Assembly: GCA_965261925.1 (NCBI GenBank)
Contig: OZ253486.1
Location: 3,410,001 to 3,474,000 of the forward strand
Reading direction: 5' to 3'
DNA from: Bin87 sp965261925
GTDB taxonomy: Bacteria; Chloroflexota; Dehalococcoidia; Lucifugimonadales; UBA3495
Length of the DNA stretch: 64,000 nt
A model generated the notes under the pieces. That model ran no database searches and was not told the DNA's origin. It worked only from the letters and a program-made list of their open reading frames with translations. Made by a program: the position numbers and the translations under genes. Positions 8,885 to 17,677 of this stretch are shown here, one piece after another. Every line of letters starts with the position of its first letter. Within the stretch, counting starts at the first letter, position 1.

Positions 8885-9065
8885 CATGAGCGGCGACTGG
8901 CTGAGTCATATCGCGCCAAGGGTGGCCATGTTTGAGCATGGCGTTGAGCATAACCAGCAGTTTGCGCATGGACGCGACCAGCACACTTTTTTCGGCTTAC
9001 CCGCTGCCAGCAGCCCTTGGTAGAAGTCCCGGATAGCAGGGTTGTGCCGGCTAGTTTTGCCAATT
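8885..9065 (-). mobile_element. Relic of an IS110-family transposase (C-terminus)
   Basis: The minus strand encodes pieces IRDFYQGLLAAGKPKK and MRKLLVMLNAMLKHGHPW, the typical C-terminal end of IS110/IS116/IS902 transposases. One base is missing between the two pieces, so the frame is broken. A related fragment is at 41285-41400. The stretch 9066-9150 holds nothing recognisable. Confidence 0.7.
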
Positions 9066-9187
9066 CAGTGATGGTGCGGTATCTGGACTATAACGATATT
9101 GGTGTGGGTGGTCATTCCAGTGGCTCTATCCCCGGCGCTCTTACCATGGCTGTCCCGCGTCAACTATTCTTGCCGAAAAAACGTCCA

Positions 9188-9970
9188 CTATTTTTGCCGG
9201 TTCACCCCCTCGGCCTGGCCCCGTTGCTGGGCGGCATCAGTCCGGTAGCTGGGGACGTCAAACTCCAGGATCACGGAGTGGTGCACGACCCGGTCAATCG
9301 CCGCGGCGGTGGCCATGGGGTTGGCGAAGATGCGCTCCCACTCTGAGAAGACCAGGTTGGACGTGATGCCCAGCGACCTGCGTTCGTAGCGTTCCGCGAT
9401 CAGGGTGAAGAGGACCTCGGACTCTTCGGCGCCCTGGGGCAGGTAGCCGAGATCGTCAAGGAGCAGGAAATCGAAGTTGTCCAGCTTGCGCAGCCGGCGG
9501 GGTAGGTCCAGGTCGCGCTTGGCGGCGAGTAGTTCCTGCACCAGGCGGTAGGCCGGTGCGAAGAGGACCGAGTGTCCGGCTTCGACCAGGCGGTGGCCCA
9601 GGGCGCAGAGCGCGTGGGTCTTGCCGGTGCCGGGCAGTCCGAAGGCCAGCACGTTGACGCCGTGTTCCACGAAACTGCCCTGGGCCAGATGGTCCAGTTG
9701 CTGCCGCAGGGCCAGGGGCATCCGGTGGTGCTCGAAGGTTTCCCAGGTCTTGCCCGAGGGGAGCCTGGACGACTGACGCAGCCGGTTGATGCGCCGGTGG
9801 CGGCGATCGTCGGCTTCCTGTTCCAGGACCTCGAGGAAGATGGGTAGGGCGTCGCCATGTCCGGAGGCGGTGAAACGGTCCACCGACTGGGCGCCCATGG
9901 TGGGCAGCTTGAATTGGTGGCACAGCTGGCCGATGCGTTCCTGCATGACGCTGGTGTCGATTACCGTCAT
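9188..9970 (-). CDS. istB: IS21 helper ATPase IstB
   Basis: This 260-residue AAA+ ATPase has the Walker A motif GLPGTGKTH, Walker B FLLLDDLGYLP, the IstB box RYERRSLGITSNLVFSEW and the arginine-rich end AAAIDRVVHHSVILEF. It assists the IstA transposase in target selection and strand transfer. The start ATG 9970 overlaps the istA stop (ATGA), indicating translational coupling. The frame is intact. Confidence 0.92.
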   Translation of the reverse strand: MTVIDTSVMQERIGQLCHQFKLPTMGAQSVDRFTASGHGDALPIFLEVLEQEADDRRHRRINRLRQSSRLPSGKTWETFEHHRMPLALRQQLDHLAQGSFVEHGVNVLAFGLPGTGKTHALCALGHRLVEAGHSVLFAPAYRLVQELLAAKRDLDLPRRLRKLDNFDFLLLDDLGYLPQGAEESEVLFTLIAERYERRSLGITSNLVFSEWERIFANPMATAAAIDRVVHHSVILEFDVPSYRTDAAQQRGQAEGVNRQK

Positions 9971-11469
9971 CCGCACACCCCCACCGTGGCCAGGCTGACC
10001 GTGAGCAGGCGGTCGTAGATTTTCAGGTCCGGCTGGCCGGACAGGGTCAGCGCTGGGGCTTCGGGCACCTTGGGCTCGGCCAGGTCTCGCACCTCGGCGT
10101 AGTCGAAGGGCTGGCCCGCCTCCAGCAGCAGCGACAGCGCGCTGTCCACCGTGGCTTCCATGGTGGTGGCCGCCAGGTGCAGGATCCGCACGTACTCCAC
10201 GTCGGCACGCTCCCCGCGCCATCCGTTGAGCGCATCGTAGGCCAGCCGAAAGTGCAAGGTGGGAAACAGCTGCTCCCGGAAGCGGTAACGGGCGAATGCT
10301 CCCGGCTTGCGCACCAGTGAGCCGATGACGTGGCGGTAATTGACGTTGGCTGCACCCTCGCCGCGCACCCGTTCCATGCGTTCCACCAGGTGGCCCTTGT
10401 AGTAGACTTCCACCCAGTCGGCGTACAAACGGATCTGCACCTCCTTGCCGATGAGGCGGGAGGGTACGCTGTAGCTATGTCCCGCTACCTGGATGGTGCT
10501 CCACTTGCGCACCTTGGACTGGTAGTTGACGTATTCCGGCACGGGAGCTGGCGGTAGGGAGCCCAGGCAAAGCATCTCCTGCTCCAGCTTCCCCTCTACC
10601 AGACGATTGCGTCTCTCCACCATCTCCCGTACGAAGTGGGCGTAGTCGTCGGCGGTGTGGAAATCGCGGCTGCCCCGCAGGATGAGGGCCTGGTCGATCG
10701 CGTCCTTGAGGCGGTAGTGGGCATGCTCGGCGACGCCGTTTTCATGGCTCTGGCCGCGATTGATGCGGGTGGAACGGAGACCGTAGTGGTCCAGCAGAGC
10801 GGAGTAATTGTCGTTTAGTGCACGGCCGCGGCTGCGTTTCACCTCGTGGGTGGCAGCCGAGGTATTGTCTGAGCGCACCACCTCTGGGACGCCGCCCAGG
10901 GTCCAGAGGGCATTCTGCAATCCCTGCTGCAACGCCAGGAAGGTCTCACCGGCGGCGACCTCGGCGTAGCGCCATCCAGAGTGGCTGAGGATCAACTGGA
11001 ACAGCAGGTGCGGGTAGGACTCTCCGGCGATGGTCACCTTGAGTTCCCCGCAGTGGGTGAAGTCGAACTGGGCTTCCCGACCCGGCGGATGCTCCTGGGG
11101 GAAGTACACCTCCCGCTCCGGCCCGTGCAGCGCCCGCCAGTCCTGTAACCGTCGTTGCAGCGTCCTGAGTTGGGAGGCGCTGAACCGACCGGGATGCTGC
11201 TCGGCCAACCAGTCAATAATTGTCGTTGCCCTCAGCCTGCCGGTCGGATCATTCCGTAGCAGCGGCTCGATCGCATCCTCCCACACCCCGTCGAAGGGAT
11301 CGGGCCGAGTGCGCCACCAGTGCTCCGGTTTCGTCGCCGACGGCAATGGACCACTCTGCCACTTGCGCGCTGAACGCACGCTCATCCCAGCCTTGGCTGC
11401 TGCCGTTTCCTGTGTTTTGCCTTCCATACGTTTCTGCCTCAGTAGCCCTACTTGTCGGTCTGTAATCAA
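9967..11469 (-). CDS. istA: IS21 transposase IstA
   Basis: The 500-residue DDE transposase has an N-terminal helix-turn-helix (KTQETAAAKAGMSVRSARKW), then the rve-type catalytic core with Asp in AQFDFTH, Asp in VRSDNTSAA and Glu in NGVAEHAHYRLKDA, and a C-terminal beta-rich part (YSVPSRLIGKEV). The frame is intact, so the element could be active. The ATG is 1469-1467 relative to 10000 and the stop overlaps istB. Confidence 0.92.
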   Translation of the reverse strand: MITDRQVGLLRQKRMEGKTQETAAAKAGMSVRSARKWQSGPLPSATKPEHWWRTRPDPFDGVWEDAIEPLLRNDPTGRLRATTIIDWLAEQHPGRFSASQLRTLQRRLQDWRALHGPEREVYFPQEHPPGREAQFDFTHCGELKVTIAGESYPHLLFQLILSHSGWRYAEVAAGETFLALQQGLQNALWTLGGVPEVVRSDNTSAATHEVKRSRGRALNDNYSALLDHYGLRSTRINRGQSHENGVAEHAHYRLKDAIDQALILRGSRDFHTADDYAHFVREMVERRNRLVEGKLEQEMLCLGSLPPAPVPEYVNYQSKVRKWSTIQVAGHSYSVPSRLIGKEVQIRLYADWVEVYYKGHLVERMERVRGEGAANVNYRHVIGSLVRKPGAFARYRFREQLFPTLHFRLAYDALNGWRGERADVEYVRILHLAATTMEATVDSALSLLLEAGQPFDYAEVRDLAEPKVPEAPALTLSGQPDLKIYDRLLTVSLATVGVCG

Positions 11470-11553
11470 CGGTACCTCCGTACCGAATGATTACCCCATA
11501 TCGACCGGCAAAAATGGTCGACGCTACCGGCAGGATCAATTGTCGTTAATCAG

Positions 11554-11730
11554 CTGCGCGGTGACGACTGCATCCGGTACGCGGACCTGGTAACGGTTCC
11601 GGTCAAGGGGTGGGCCGAACGCAACCGGATCGGAGTGATCGCGGGAGTCACCAGATGCGACGGACACGATCACCACATGCCCGACACCGCCGCGATCCTG
11701 GCGTCGGTGCGGCTGACGGCACCCTACTGA
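11554..11730 (+). pseudogene. 3' remnant of an unknown gene beside the IS21
   Basis: An open frame without start runs from the IS21 end to TGA 11728-11730, encoding LRGDDCIRYADLVTVPVKGW and then ERNRIGVIAGVTRCDGHDHH and PDTAAILASVRLTAPY. Codon use looks like a real protein, but I do not recognise the family. The upstream part was probably lost when or after the IS21 inserted. Confidence 0.45.
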
Positions 11731-11741
11731 CGGAGGCTTAT

Positions 11742-11993
11742 ATGGCTCACCAAAGAACCCAAACCGACCGATCAGAACGCGACGAAGCAGTTATCCGCCG
11801 GCGGGGAGCGCGACGGGCAGAGATGGCCGGACCCCGCCCGGCCTATCTACAATATTTCCCCGATGGCGCGACGTACTATGCAATCTGGGTGTGCCTTGCT
11901 CTCGTGATGATTGTGGCACTCCGGTTCGATGGGTTCTGGCCCATAGCGGCCTGCGGGTCTTTCACTCTGTATGGGGCGTCTGGGGATTTATAG
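11742..11993 (+). CDS. Small putative membrane protein
   Basis: ATG 11742 follows a strong GGAGG site by six bases. The 83-residue product has a basic, Arg-rich N-terminus (about 30 residues) and then two hydrophobic stretches (YYAIWVCLALVMIVAL and FWPIAACGSFTLYG), which suggests one or two membrane passes with the N-terminus inside. It lies 11 bases after the preceding gene remnant, so it was probably its operon partner. The family is not recognised. Confidence 0.5.
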   Translation: MAHQRTQTDRSERDEAVIRRRGARRAEMAGPRPAYLQYFPDGATYYAIWVCLALVMIVALRFDGFWPIAACGSFTLYGASGDL

Positions 11994-12047
11994 GCTGGTG
12001 CATCCGGCGGGCCAAAAACATCGAAATCTGAACCCACCGCAGGAAGG

Positions 12048-12347
12048 TTGTTGATCGGGACGGTAAACGTGATTGATTGGAACGACGAGTCGGTCCGGGA
12101 GACGGTCCGCTTCATGGTGGACGCCAGCTACGAGCTGCTGGGCGCGGCCGCGCAATTCGCCCCAGGGGATGAGGACGCTTTTCTCACGGCGATGGCGGAG
12201 GCGACGGAGTGCGGCATCGACAGTTGCGATTGCGGCGGCGATCTGCCGGATCACTGGCCCAAACCCTTCCCCAAACAGTGCGATTACCACCGGCATTGTC
12301 CCTGTGGGGGTCACTATCGGCACCGGCTGAAACTGAGGTACTCGTAA
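12048..12347 (+). CDS. Hypothetical Cys/His-rich small protein
   Basis: The frame encodes up to 99 residues. The N-terminal half is acidic and helical (DESVRETVRFMVDASYELLG); the C-terminal 45 residues hold six Cys and several His (ECGIDSCDCGG, KQCDYHRHCPCGGHYRH), which suggests a zinc-binding knuckle. The start is uncertain: TTG 12048 sits directly on an AGGAAGG, GTG 12069 is the alternative. It ends 20 bases before an IS1380. No function can be assigned. Confidence 0.45.
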   Translation: MLIGTVNVIDWNDESVRETVRFMVDASYELLGAAAQFAPGDEDAFLTAMAEATECGIDSCDCGGDLPDHWPKPFPKQCDYHRHCPCGGHYRHRLKLRYS

Positions 12348-12992
12348 GTCAAGCAGGGACGATGGGGCTAATCCCGAATCCACCGAAGGGATGCGGTTCT
12401 AGCGTTGACGTGAGGGATGATGGGTAAGAAAGGCGAACGCGCCCGGCCCGATCGCCAATAGATGTGGTTCAGGGCGGTCGGTGGCGGCCACGCCAGTGGC
12501 AAGGTACTGGCCCGCAGTGGCGGCGGCAGGCGAAAACGGCCAGGCGGCATGCCGGAAGTGGCGCTGGCGGGCTGGGCTGGCATGGGTCGGCGGGACAGCC
12601 CATGGGTTGTCCGGCGGACGGGTTGGGCGCCGACGGCGCGTCGTCAGGCTGGTAGGGGAACGGCGCGCACTCGGGCCAGGGCGTGAGTGAACTGGTTTTC
12701 CCAGGGCCAGCGCTGGGGAAGGTGCAGGGTGAGGGGGCGCGCCGAGCGGGTGAGCCGTCCGGCGATGGAGAAGAACCGCCGTCGGAGGGTCTTGATGGTC
12801 ACCACCTGCTCACCGAGACCGATGCGCGCGGTCCAGCGGGCCAGGTTGTGGGCGACCACCTGGACCGCCAGCCAGGCCGTAGATTGCAAGGGGACTTGGC
12901 GGCGAAACGCCCTGAGGGGAGATGATTGAGCCCGACGCCGTACTTGAGGTCGCGGATGGCGTTCTCGATCTCGGCGTGGCGGCGATGATCGG

Positions 12993-13026
12993 CCTCCAGT
13001 TCCAGAGTGCCTCCAGTTCCAGAGTG
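12993..13026 (-). repeat. 17-bp tandem duplication inside IS1380 transposase
   Basis: CCTCCAGTTCCAGAGTG occurs twice without a gap (12993-13009 and 13010-13026). Because 17 is not a multiple of three, it destroys the reading frame. It is probably a replication-slippage event. Confidence 0.9.
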
Positions 13027-13510
13027 CCTCCGTCCCGGTCGGTGATGAAGCCGTGATAGCTGTAGTCGGCCAAGAGGGCCAGTTGAGAACCGGGCGTGGG
13101 CTGCACCCGGCGGACGATGAGCCGCACCGGCGCGGCGTCAGGCGCACTCTCGAAGGGGATGTAGGTGGTTTCCGCCACGTCGGCAGCGCCGTCCATCCAG
13201 TAGGGTATGGGCGTCCAGTCCCCCTCGGGTATGGCCTCGATCTGGTTGCGCCGGCTCTGGTGTTGGCGGATGGTGATGGAGAAGCGGGCATCCAGCTGGC
13301 GGCAGGTGGACACCATGGCGTGGTTATAGCAGCCGCTATCGGCCCGCACCGTGAGTAGTCCGGTGGCTCCGGCGTAGCGTACCCGTCCCATCGTCTCACG
13401 CAGGAAGTGGGCGGCGCCCCGAGCGGTGTTGGCGCGACCTTCCCTGAGCCGGGCCATCAGCACATCGCCGGTGCCGGCGGCGACGGCCAGCAGCGGGTGA
13501 TAGCCCCGCT

Positions 13511-13600
13511 GGCCGGTGTAGCCGTGGTGGCCGGTGTAGCCGTGGTGGCCGGTGTAGCCGTGGTGGCCGGTGTAGCCGTGGTGGCCGGTGTAGCCGTGGT
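13511..13600 (-). repeat. Five 18-bp repeats coding HHGYTG in the IS1380 transposase
   Basis: The unit GGCCGGTGTAGCCGTGGT occurs five times in tandem. On the minus strand it encodes a six-residue Gly-Tyr-Thr-Gly-His-His repeat between AKEGAR and QRGYHPLLA. The repeats keep the frame, so the transposase is lengthened rather than broken here. Confidence 0.9.
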
Positions 13601-14210
13601 GGCGGGCTCCCTCCTTGGCCGGACCGTAGGTCTCGCAGATGGTGGGGTCCAGGTCGATGGTCAACGGTCCGTGATTGTTCAAAGATCGGGGTCCCGCCCC
13701 AGCGGCCCAGGCCCGGGCCAGCAGTTCCCGGCTCACCCGATCCAGCTGGCGGGCGTGGCCCCAACGGAAGCTGCGCAGGAACGTGCCCAGGGTGGATGGC
13801 GCCTTGACCACGCAGCCCAGCACCCGCGCGGTCCTGCCAGCACGCAACCCGTCGGCATCGTCAATGCAGTCGCCCCCAGCCAGCGCGGAGGCCACCAGCG
13901 TCATGATCTGGTCGCCCGTGTTGGCTCCGCCTGGGGCACGGCCCAGGTCCAGGTGCCGATCAACCAGTTGGGGCAGGCCCAGATGCAGTGCCAAGGTGGA
14001 CGGAAGGATCAGCCCAGCATTGCTGACCAGGCGGTGGTCGTCGAAGGCGATCTGGATGCGGTCGGGGTCGTTACGTGGTAGCATCTATTTGGTGCTCCTT
14101 CTTTTGGGTCGGTTTGGTGTTTCACAAACCATTATCCCAGAAGCAACGGGGCACTTTCTTATCCCTTCAGCACACCGCCACAATCATCTCTTCGGTGGAT
14201 TGGGGCTAAC

Positions 14211-14453
14211 GTGACCGGCAGATACATTCCACCCTGGAGCGATGAGGCTGATGTTGCCACCGCACTGGTGAAGTTGGGCAACCTTGTGGCGCTCAACGAA
14301 GGCGAGGCGGCCACAGCCTTCATCGAGCTTGCGGAGGCCGTATGCGCCAGGCGCACCAGGAGCAGCGGCAATGTGGCTTTCGTCGTGTACGACCAATTTA
14401 TGGTCGCGTGGACCGCCGAAGGTTGGAGGGGTTATAGCGTCGGCGATAGATAA
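14211..14453 (+). CDS. Hypothetical small protein next to IS1380
   Basis: The 80-residue product (MTGRYIPPWSDEADVATALV...) has a helical middle (NEGEAATAFIELAEAVCARR) and a strand-rich end (GNVAFVVYDQFMVAWTAEGW). The GTG start lies only two bases behind the target duplication of the IS1380, so the original upstream signals are displaced; a longer N-terminus is possible. The family is not recognised. Confidence 0.45.
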   Translation: MTGRYIPPWSDEADVATALVKLGNLVALNEGEAATAFIELAEAVCARRTRSSGNVAFVVYDQFMVAWTAEGWRGYSVGDR

Positions 14454-14797
14454 GCGGTGAAGGGTCCCGCGAGGCCGGCAATCTCCGGGTTATCGTAACT
14501 GTAATTGATGATGGCAGACTTCTACATCAAGTCTGCCAACCGAGCTTTAGATAGGTGAACCCGCCCCACCAACCCACCGCACCGTCGACTCCAGACAAAA
14601 CTCAGCCCGCAGCGGTTAAGACCGACTGCGCCACACCAGCCCGGCCTGCACGCAGGATCCCAGGCCCCTCTCCAATGGGTTGGATTCATTTTTCAAGACC
14701 GCGACCCTTGAGGCATTCTCATGTACCATTGCACCATCATGCTGAGCAACAAATATGATGGAGAACATTAAGCACCTATATTCCAGAAGATAGAGCA
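14454..14797. other. Intergenic region with a perfect hairpin
   Basis: No gene is visible. At 14513-14537 a perfect 9-bp stem (GGCAGACTT / AAGTCTGCC) with a 7-base loop occurs without a T-run, which may be a weak terminator or regulatory hairpin. Upstream of 14798 the sequence becomes AT-richer, as expected for a promoter region. Confidence 0.4.
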
Positions 14798-16441
14798 ATG
14801 GATGGAACTACCGCACCCATACAGCAGAATTGTGTTTCAGTTCGGCGGAGCTTGAGCAGCCTCTGGAGATTAGCCGCTGCTATGGCCGTCGTCCTGGTAC
14901 TGGCCGGTTCGCTGATCGTCGCCACGGAACGGGCCGGCGCTCAAAGCGCCACTTCCCTCGCGTCCAACCTGGACGTCGGATCTTCCGAGAACACCGCGGT
15001 CGGCGCGCTCGGCTCCAACCACCACATGGTAACCGGTTCCTTCACCACCGGGAACGCCGATTTCGGCTACACCCTGGACCAGGTCGAACTCAAACTGAAG
15101 ACCATTCCCGGGCAAGGCGGGTCTCCGACTCCAGCGGTCGCCCTTCACAGCAACAACCGCCACAATGCCGGCCCGCGACTGTTCACCTTCACCAATCCGT
15201 CGTCCATCGGCGCCATCAACGCCGAACCAGGCAACTTCAGGTTCGACGCTCCCGCTCAAACCAGGCTGAAACCCAACACCACCTATTGGGTCAGCATCTA
15301 CGCCGACGACGACCCGATGCACGTCGTACTCACCGCGGAGGACCGGAGCTACGACCGCGGCGCCGGCGGCGACTGGAAGATTGGCAACACCCACGTCAAA
15401 CAGACCACCGACACCAGCTCAACCTTCACCACCGGCGACGCCAGCGTCCGCATGAAGCTCTGGGGCGCAGAGATCGCCCCGATCCTGAACGAACCGGATT
15501 CCGGGGATCTTCCCAATTCCGGCGAAACGCTCGGCCTGATCATACCCGGCGAGACCCACACGGGCAGGATGCACGCCAACCACGACTCCGGCAGAACCAA
15601 AGGAGACTGGTGGAAGCTCCGCGTCGAGCCCAACACCCGTTACCGGGTCAAGGTCGATTTCGCATCCTCCGGATCCACCGTTGCCGCCGAGAAGCGCGGC
15701 GGCTCCATCGCAGTGAACCACAACGCCGCATTGTGGGACCACAACCGCGACGATGGTCTCGCTTTCATCGAGTTCGTCGCGACCTCCGAACCCTATTACC
15801 TGCGCATCCAGGCCAAGGACTCCCTCAACGAAGGTTCCGCCACTTATTTCGGTCCCTACACGGTCGATCTCGACAGAATCGTTAACACCACCCGCAAAGT
15901 GAGCAACACCGATTCCCACACCGGCGGCACCACTCGGGTCAGCAACACGCTTTGGAAAGCCACCGCTTTCACCACCGGCTCTCACGGAGGCAGCTACAAG
16001 CTGTCATACATCGGCGCCGGCCTGCACCACGACCCTGACAACAAGGCCACCAACTTGGTTTTAGCCCAGCTGTGGTCCAACGAAAACGGCTACCCAAGCA
16101 TCAAGCTCTTCGACTTCCAACGCATCGGGCCGATCACCGGCCACCCAACCGCACAACTCACCGACCGTTTTTGGGCTCCGCGCGACTCCACGCTCCTCCT
16201 CCCCAACACCACATATCAAGTGGTATTCCGGGACGCCAATTCCGGCTCGTCTTACCACGTAGCCACCGTCCCCGACGGCGACGAGAACCCCGGAGCCGCC
16301 GCCGGCTGGTCCATAGGCGACAACGCCGTCTTAATCAATTACGCCTCCACGGAGGACACTTCAAACTGGTCCGACTTCGAAGACACGCCCATTTTGCTCG
16401 AATTCTTCGCTGGGGAACAACCTAAACTGAAGCCAAGGTGA
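14798..16441 (+). pseudogene. Secreted beta-rich repeat protein, truncated by IS630 A1
   Basis: After a basic N-terminus, a hydrophobic segment (LAAAMAVVLVLAGSLIVATE) and AGA-Q form a signal peptide. Three similar domains follow, each ending in a motif like LKPNTTYWVSIYAD, VEPNTRYRVKVDF or LLPNTTYQVVFRD and containing TTG.D or SFTTG strands. This looks like an extracellular jelly-roll-like domain repeat protein, perhaps cell-surface associated. The native frame ends at 16422, where an IS630 sits in a TA; the last residues (KLKPR) come from the IS. The missing C-terminus may have held a surface anchor. No 3' fragment was found on the other side of the IS array. Confidence 0.65.
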
Positions 16442-17672
16442 AACCCGCACTTGGTTTGGATAGAATTGGAAGGAATTGAGAGGATCGGTTGGGAAGTTGC
16501 CGGGGGTTGCTGGTGGGTATGCTGGAGATGGGAGCGCTGCTGGAGCGGTGGCGCATGGATGAGGCTGCGGTACGACGACGGATGTACCGAGCGCCGACGC
16601 CTCGGGAGCGGGAACGGTGGCACGCGGTGTGGTTGCTGGCGCGAGGCTGGACGGCCGCGGCCGCGGCCGCGGCGTTGGAACGGGACGCCCACACTATTGG
16701 CCAATGGGCCACGGCATTCCGGGAGGGTGGTCCTGAGGCGCTGGCTTTTGAGCAGTCAGGAGGTTCCTCCCCGCATTGAACCGGGAGCGGCAGGCCGAGT
16801 TGAAGGCGGCGGTGCAGGAATTGCCGTCGCAAGCTGGCATCGATTTGTCCAACTGGAACTGGAAGGCGGTGCGCCGGTTGGTAGAGGAACGCTTGGGGTT
16901 GACGCTGAGCCGGAGTGGTTGCCTGAATTACCTGCACCGGTTGGGCTTTGTCCTGAAGCGTCCCAAGAAGCGGTTGGTCAAGGCAGACCCGGTACGGCGG
17001 GAAGGCTTTGTGAGGGAGTACATTGCCTTGACAGCGGCGGCCCGACGAACTGGGGCCAAGATATTCTTCGCTGATGAGGCTCACTTTCGGGCGGATGCGG
17101 ATCTGCGGGCCAAATGGGTGCTGAAGGGTGAACCGGCGCTGGTGGACTCCACCAGCCCGCGACGTGGGGAGAAGGCGAGCTACTACTCGGCGGTGTGTCT
17201 GGAAACCGGAGAGGTGGAGTTGCTGGAACTGGAAGGTAACAGCAACTCCACCACCTCGGTTGCCTTCCTGTCGGTTGCCTTCCTGCGTCAACTGCGGGCG
17301 CAACACACCGAACCGTTGACGGTGATTTGGGACAATTCCCCAGCTCATAGGGGCGACGCGCTGCGAGCCTACCTGGCCAACCCCAACTTGAACCTGCGCT
17401 TGGTGAACCTGCCCACCTATAGCCCAGATTTCAACGCCGACGAGGCTATTTGGGGCTGGGTACGTCAAGAGGTGACCGCCAACCTGTGCCTGGGGACCCG
17501 TGCCGCAGTCCAAGAGAAGGTGGGCGACTTTTTCGCCAGCCTGTCCAGCCGATGCGACGAAGTCAAGCGCCGATGCCAGACCGTGCTTCAGGCTCGAGCA
17601 GCAGAACTGACTGCCAGCACTCAAGCCGACCCTTCCCATCCCGCGAATGTAGATTTCACCTTGGCTTCAGTT
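16425..17672 (+). mobile_element. IS630-family element A, copy 1
   Basis: The ends are inverted repeats AACTGAAGCCAAGGTGAAA. TA dinucleotides flank it (16423-16424 and 17673-17674), the usual IS630 target duplication. It is nearly identical to copy A2 (18900-20147). Insertion destroyed the secreted-protein gene. The next element (B1) begins one base after the right TA. Confidence 0.9.
16519..16779 (+). CDS. IS630-A transposase, N-terminal ORF (helix-turn-helix)
   Basis: The 86-residue product starts MLEMGALLERWRMDEAAVRR and carries a helix-turn-helix (RERERWHAVWLLARGWTAAAAAAALERDAHTIGQW) for binding the IS ends. Its TGA overlaps the TTG start of the second ORF (TTGA), so the catalytic part is made either by translational coupling or by a -1 frameshift. 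Confidence 0.8.
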   Translation: MLEMGALLERWRMDEAAVRRRMYRAPTPRERERWHAVWLLARGWTAAAAAAALERDAHTIGQWATAFREGGPEALAFEQSGGSSPH

Positions 17673-17675
17673 TAG
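16776..17675 (+). CDS. IS630-A transposase, catalytic ORF
   Basis: The 299-residue product is an IS630/Tc1-type DDE transposase: Asp in IFFADEAHF, Asp in VIWDNSPAHRGD and Glu in FNADEAIWGWVR, with a winged-helix-like N-terminal part (LSRSGCLNYLHRLGFVLKRP). Its TAG stop (17673-17675) is formed by the TA target duplication plus the next flanking base. The frame is intact. Confidence 0.9.
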   Translation: MNRERQAELKAAVQELPSQAGIDLSNWNWKAVRRLVEERLGLTLSRSGCLNYLHRLGFVLKRPKKRLVKADPVRREGFVREYIALTAAARRTGAKIFFADEAHFRADADLRAKWVLKGEPALVDSTSPRRGEKASYYSAVCLETGEVELLELEGNSNSTTSVAFLSVAFLRQLRAQHTEPLTVIWDNSPAHRGDALRAYLANPNLNLRLVNLPTYSPDFNADEAIWGWVRQEVTANLCLGTRAAVQEKVGDFFASLSSRCDEVKRRCQTVLQARAAELTASTQADPSHPANVDFTLASV

Positions 17676-17677
17676 TA

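Larger units (their letters stand above)
9151..11552 (-). mobile_element. IS21-family element, copy 1
   Basis: The element contains overlapping istA and istB and ends with multiple GCCGG-containing repeats: left TGTCCCGCGTCAACTA then TTTTTGCCGG, right (reverse complement) TGATTAACGACAAT then TGCCGG and TTTTTGCCGG. The ends were set by comparison with copy 2 (48132-50528), whose target duplication is exact. No direct repeat flanks this copy (ATGGC versus GCTGC), so DNA next to it has probably been rearranged. Confidence 0.85.
12644..14084 (-). pseudogene. IS1380 transposase, two frameshifts
   Basis: The N-terminal part (MLPRNDPDRIQIAFDDHRLV) and DDE core are recognisable: Asp in TIDLDPTICETYG, Asp in VRADSGCYN. 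Behind the catalytic core a 17-bp tandem duplication (12993-13026) shifts the frame just before the expected EADHRRHAEIEN segment with the catalytic Glu. A second shift near 12895 separates GRFAAK from AWLAVQVVAHNLARW. The C-terminus reads on to about 12644. The copy is inactive. A five-fold repeat inside the gene is listed separately. Confidence 0.85.
12372..14205 (-). mobile_element. IS1380-family element with CTAA target duplication
   Basis: The inverted ends are TCCCGAATCCACCGAAGGGATG and, on the other side, CCCCAATCCACCGAAGAGATG. The 4-bp direct repeat CTAA flanks it exactly (12368-12371 and 14206-14209), as known for IS1380. The length is 1834 bp. The joined flanks would place GGGGCTAAC directly before GTG 14211, so the insertion hit the 5' region of that small gene. 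About 250 bp between the left end and the transposase (12372-12643) hold no gene. Confidence 0.85.

Noticed and set aside
13511..13600. Possible CRISPR-like or satellite repeats
   Set aside because: The 18-bp units are in frame inside the IS1380 transposase and have no spacers.
14513..14537. Hairpin considered as a riboswitch or sRNA
   Set aside because: A single 9-bp stem without conserved flanking structure; nothing beyond a simple hairpin can be supported.
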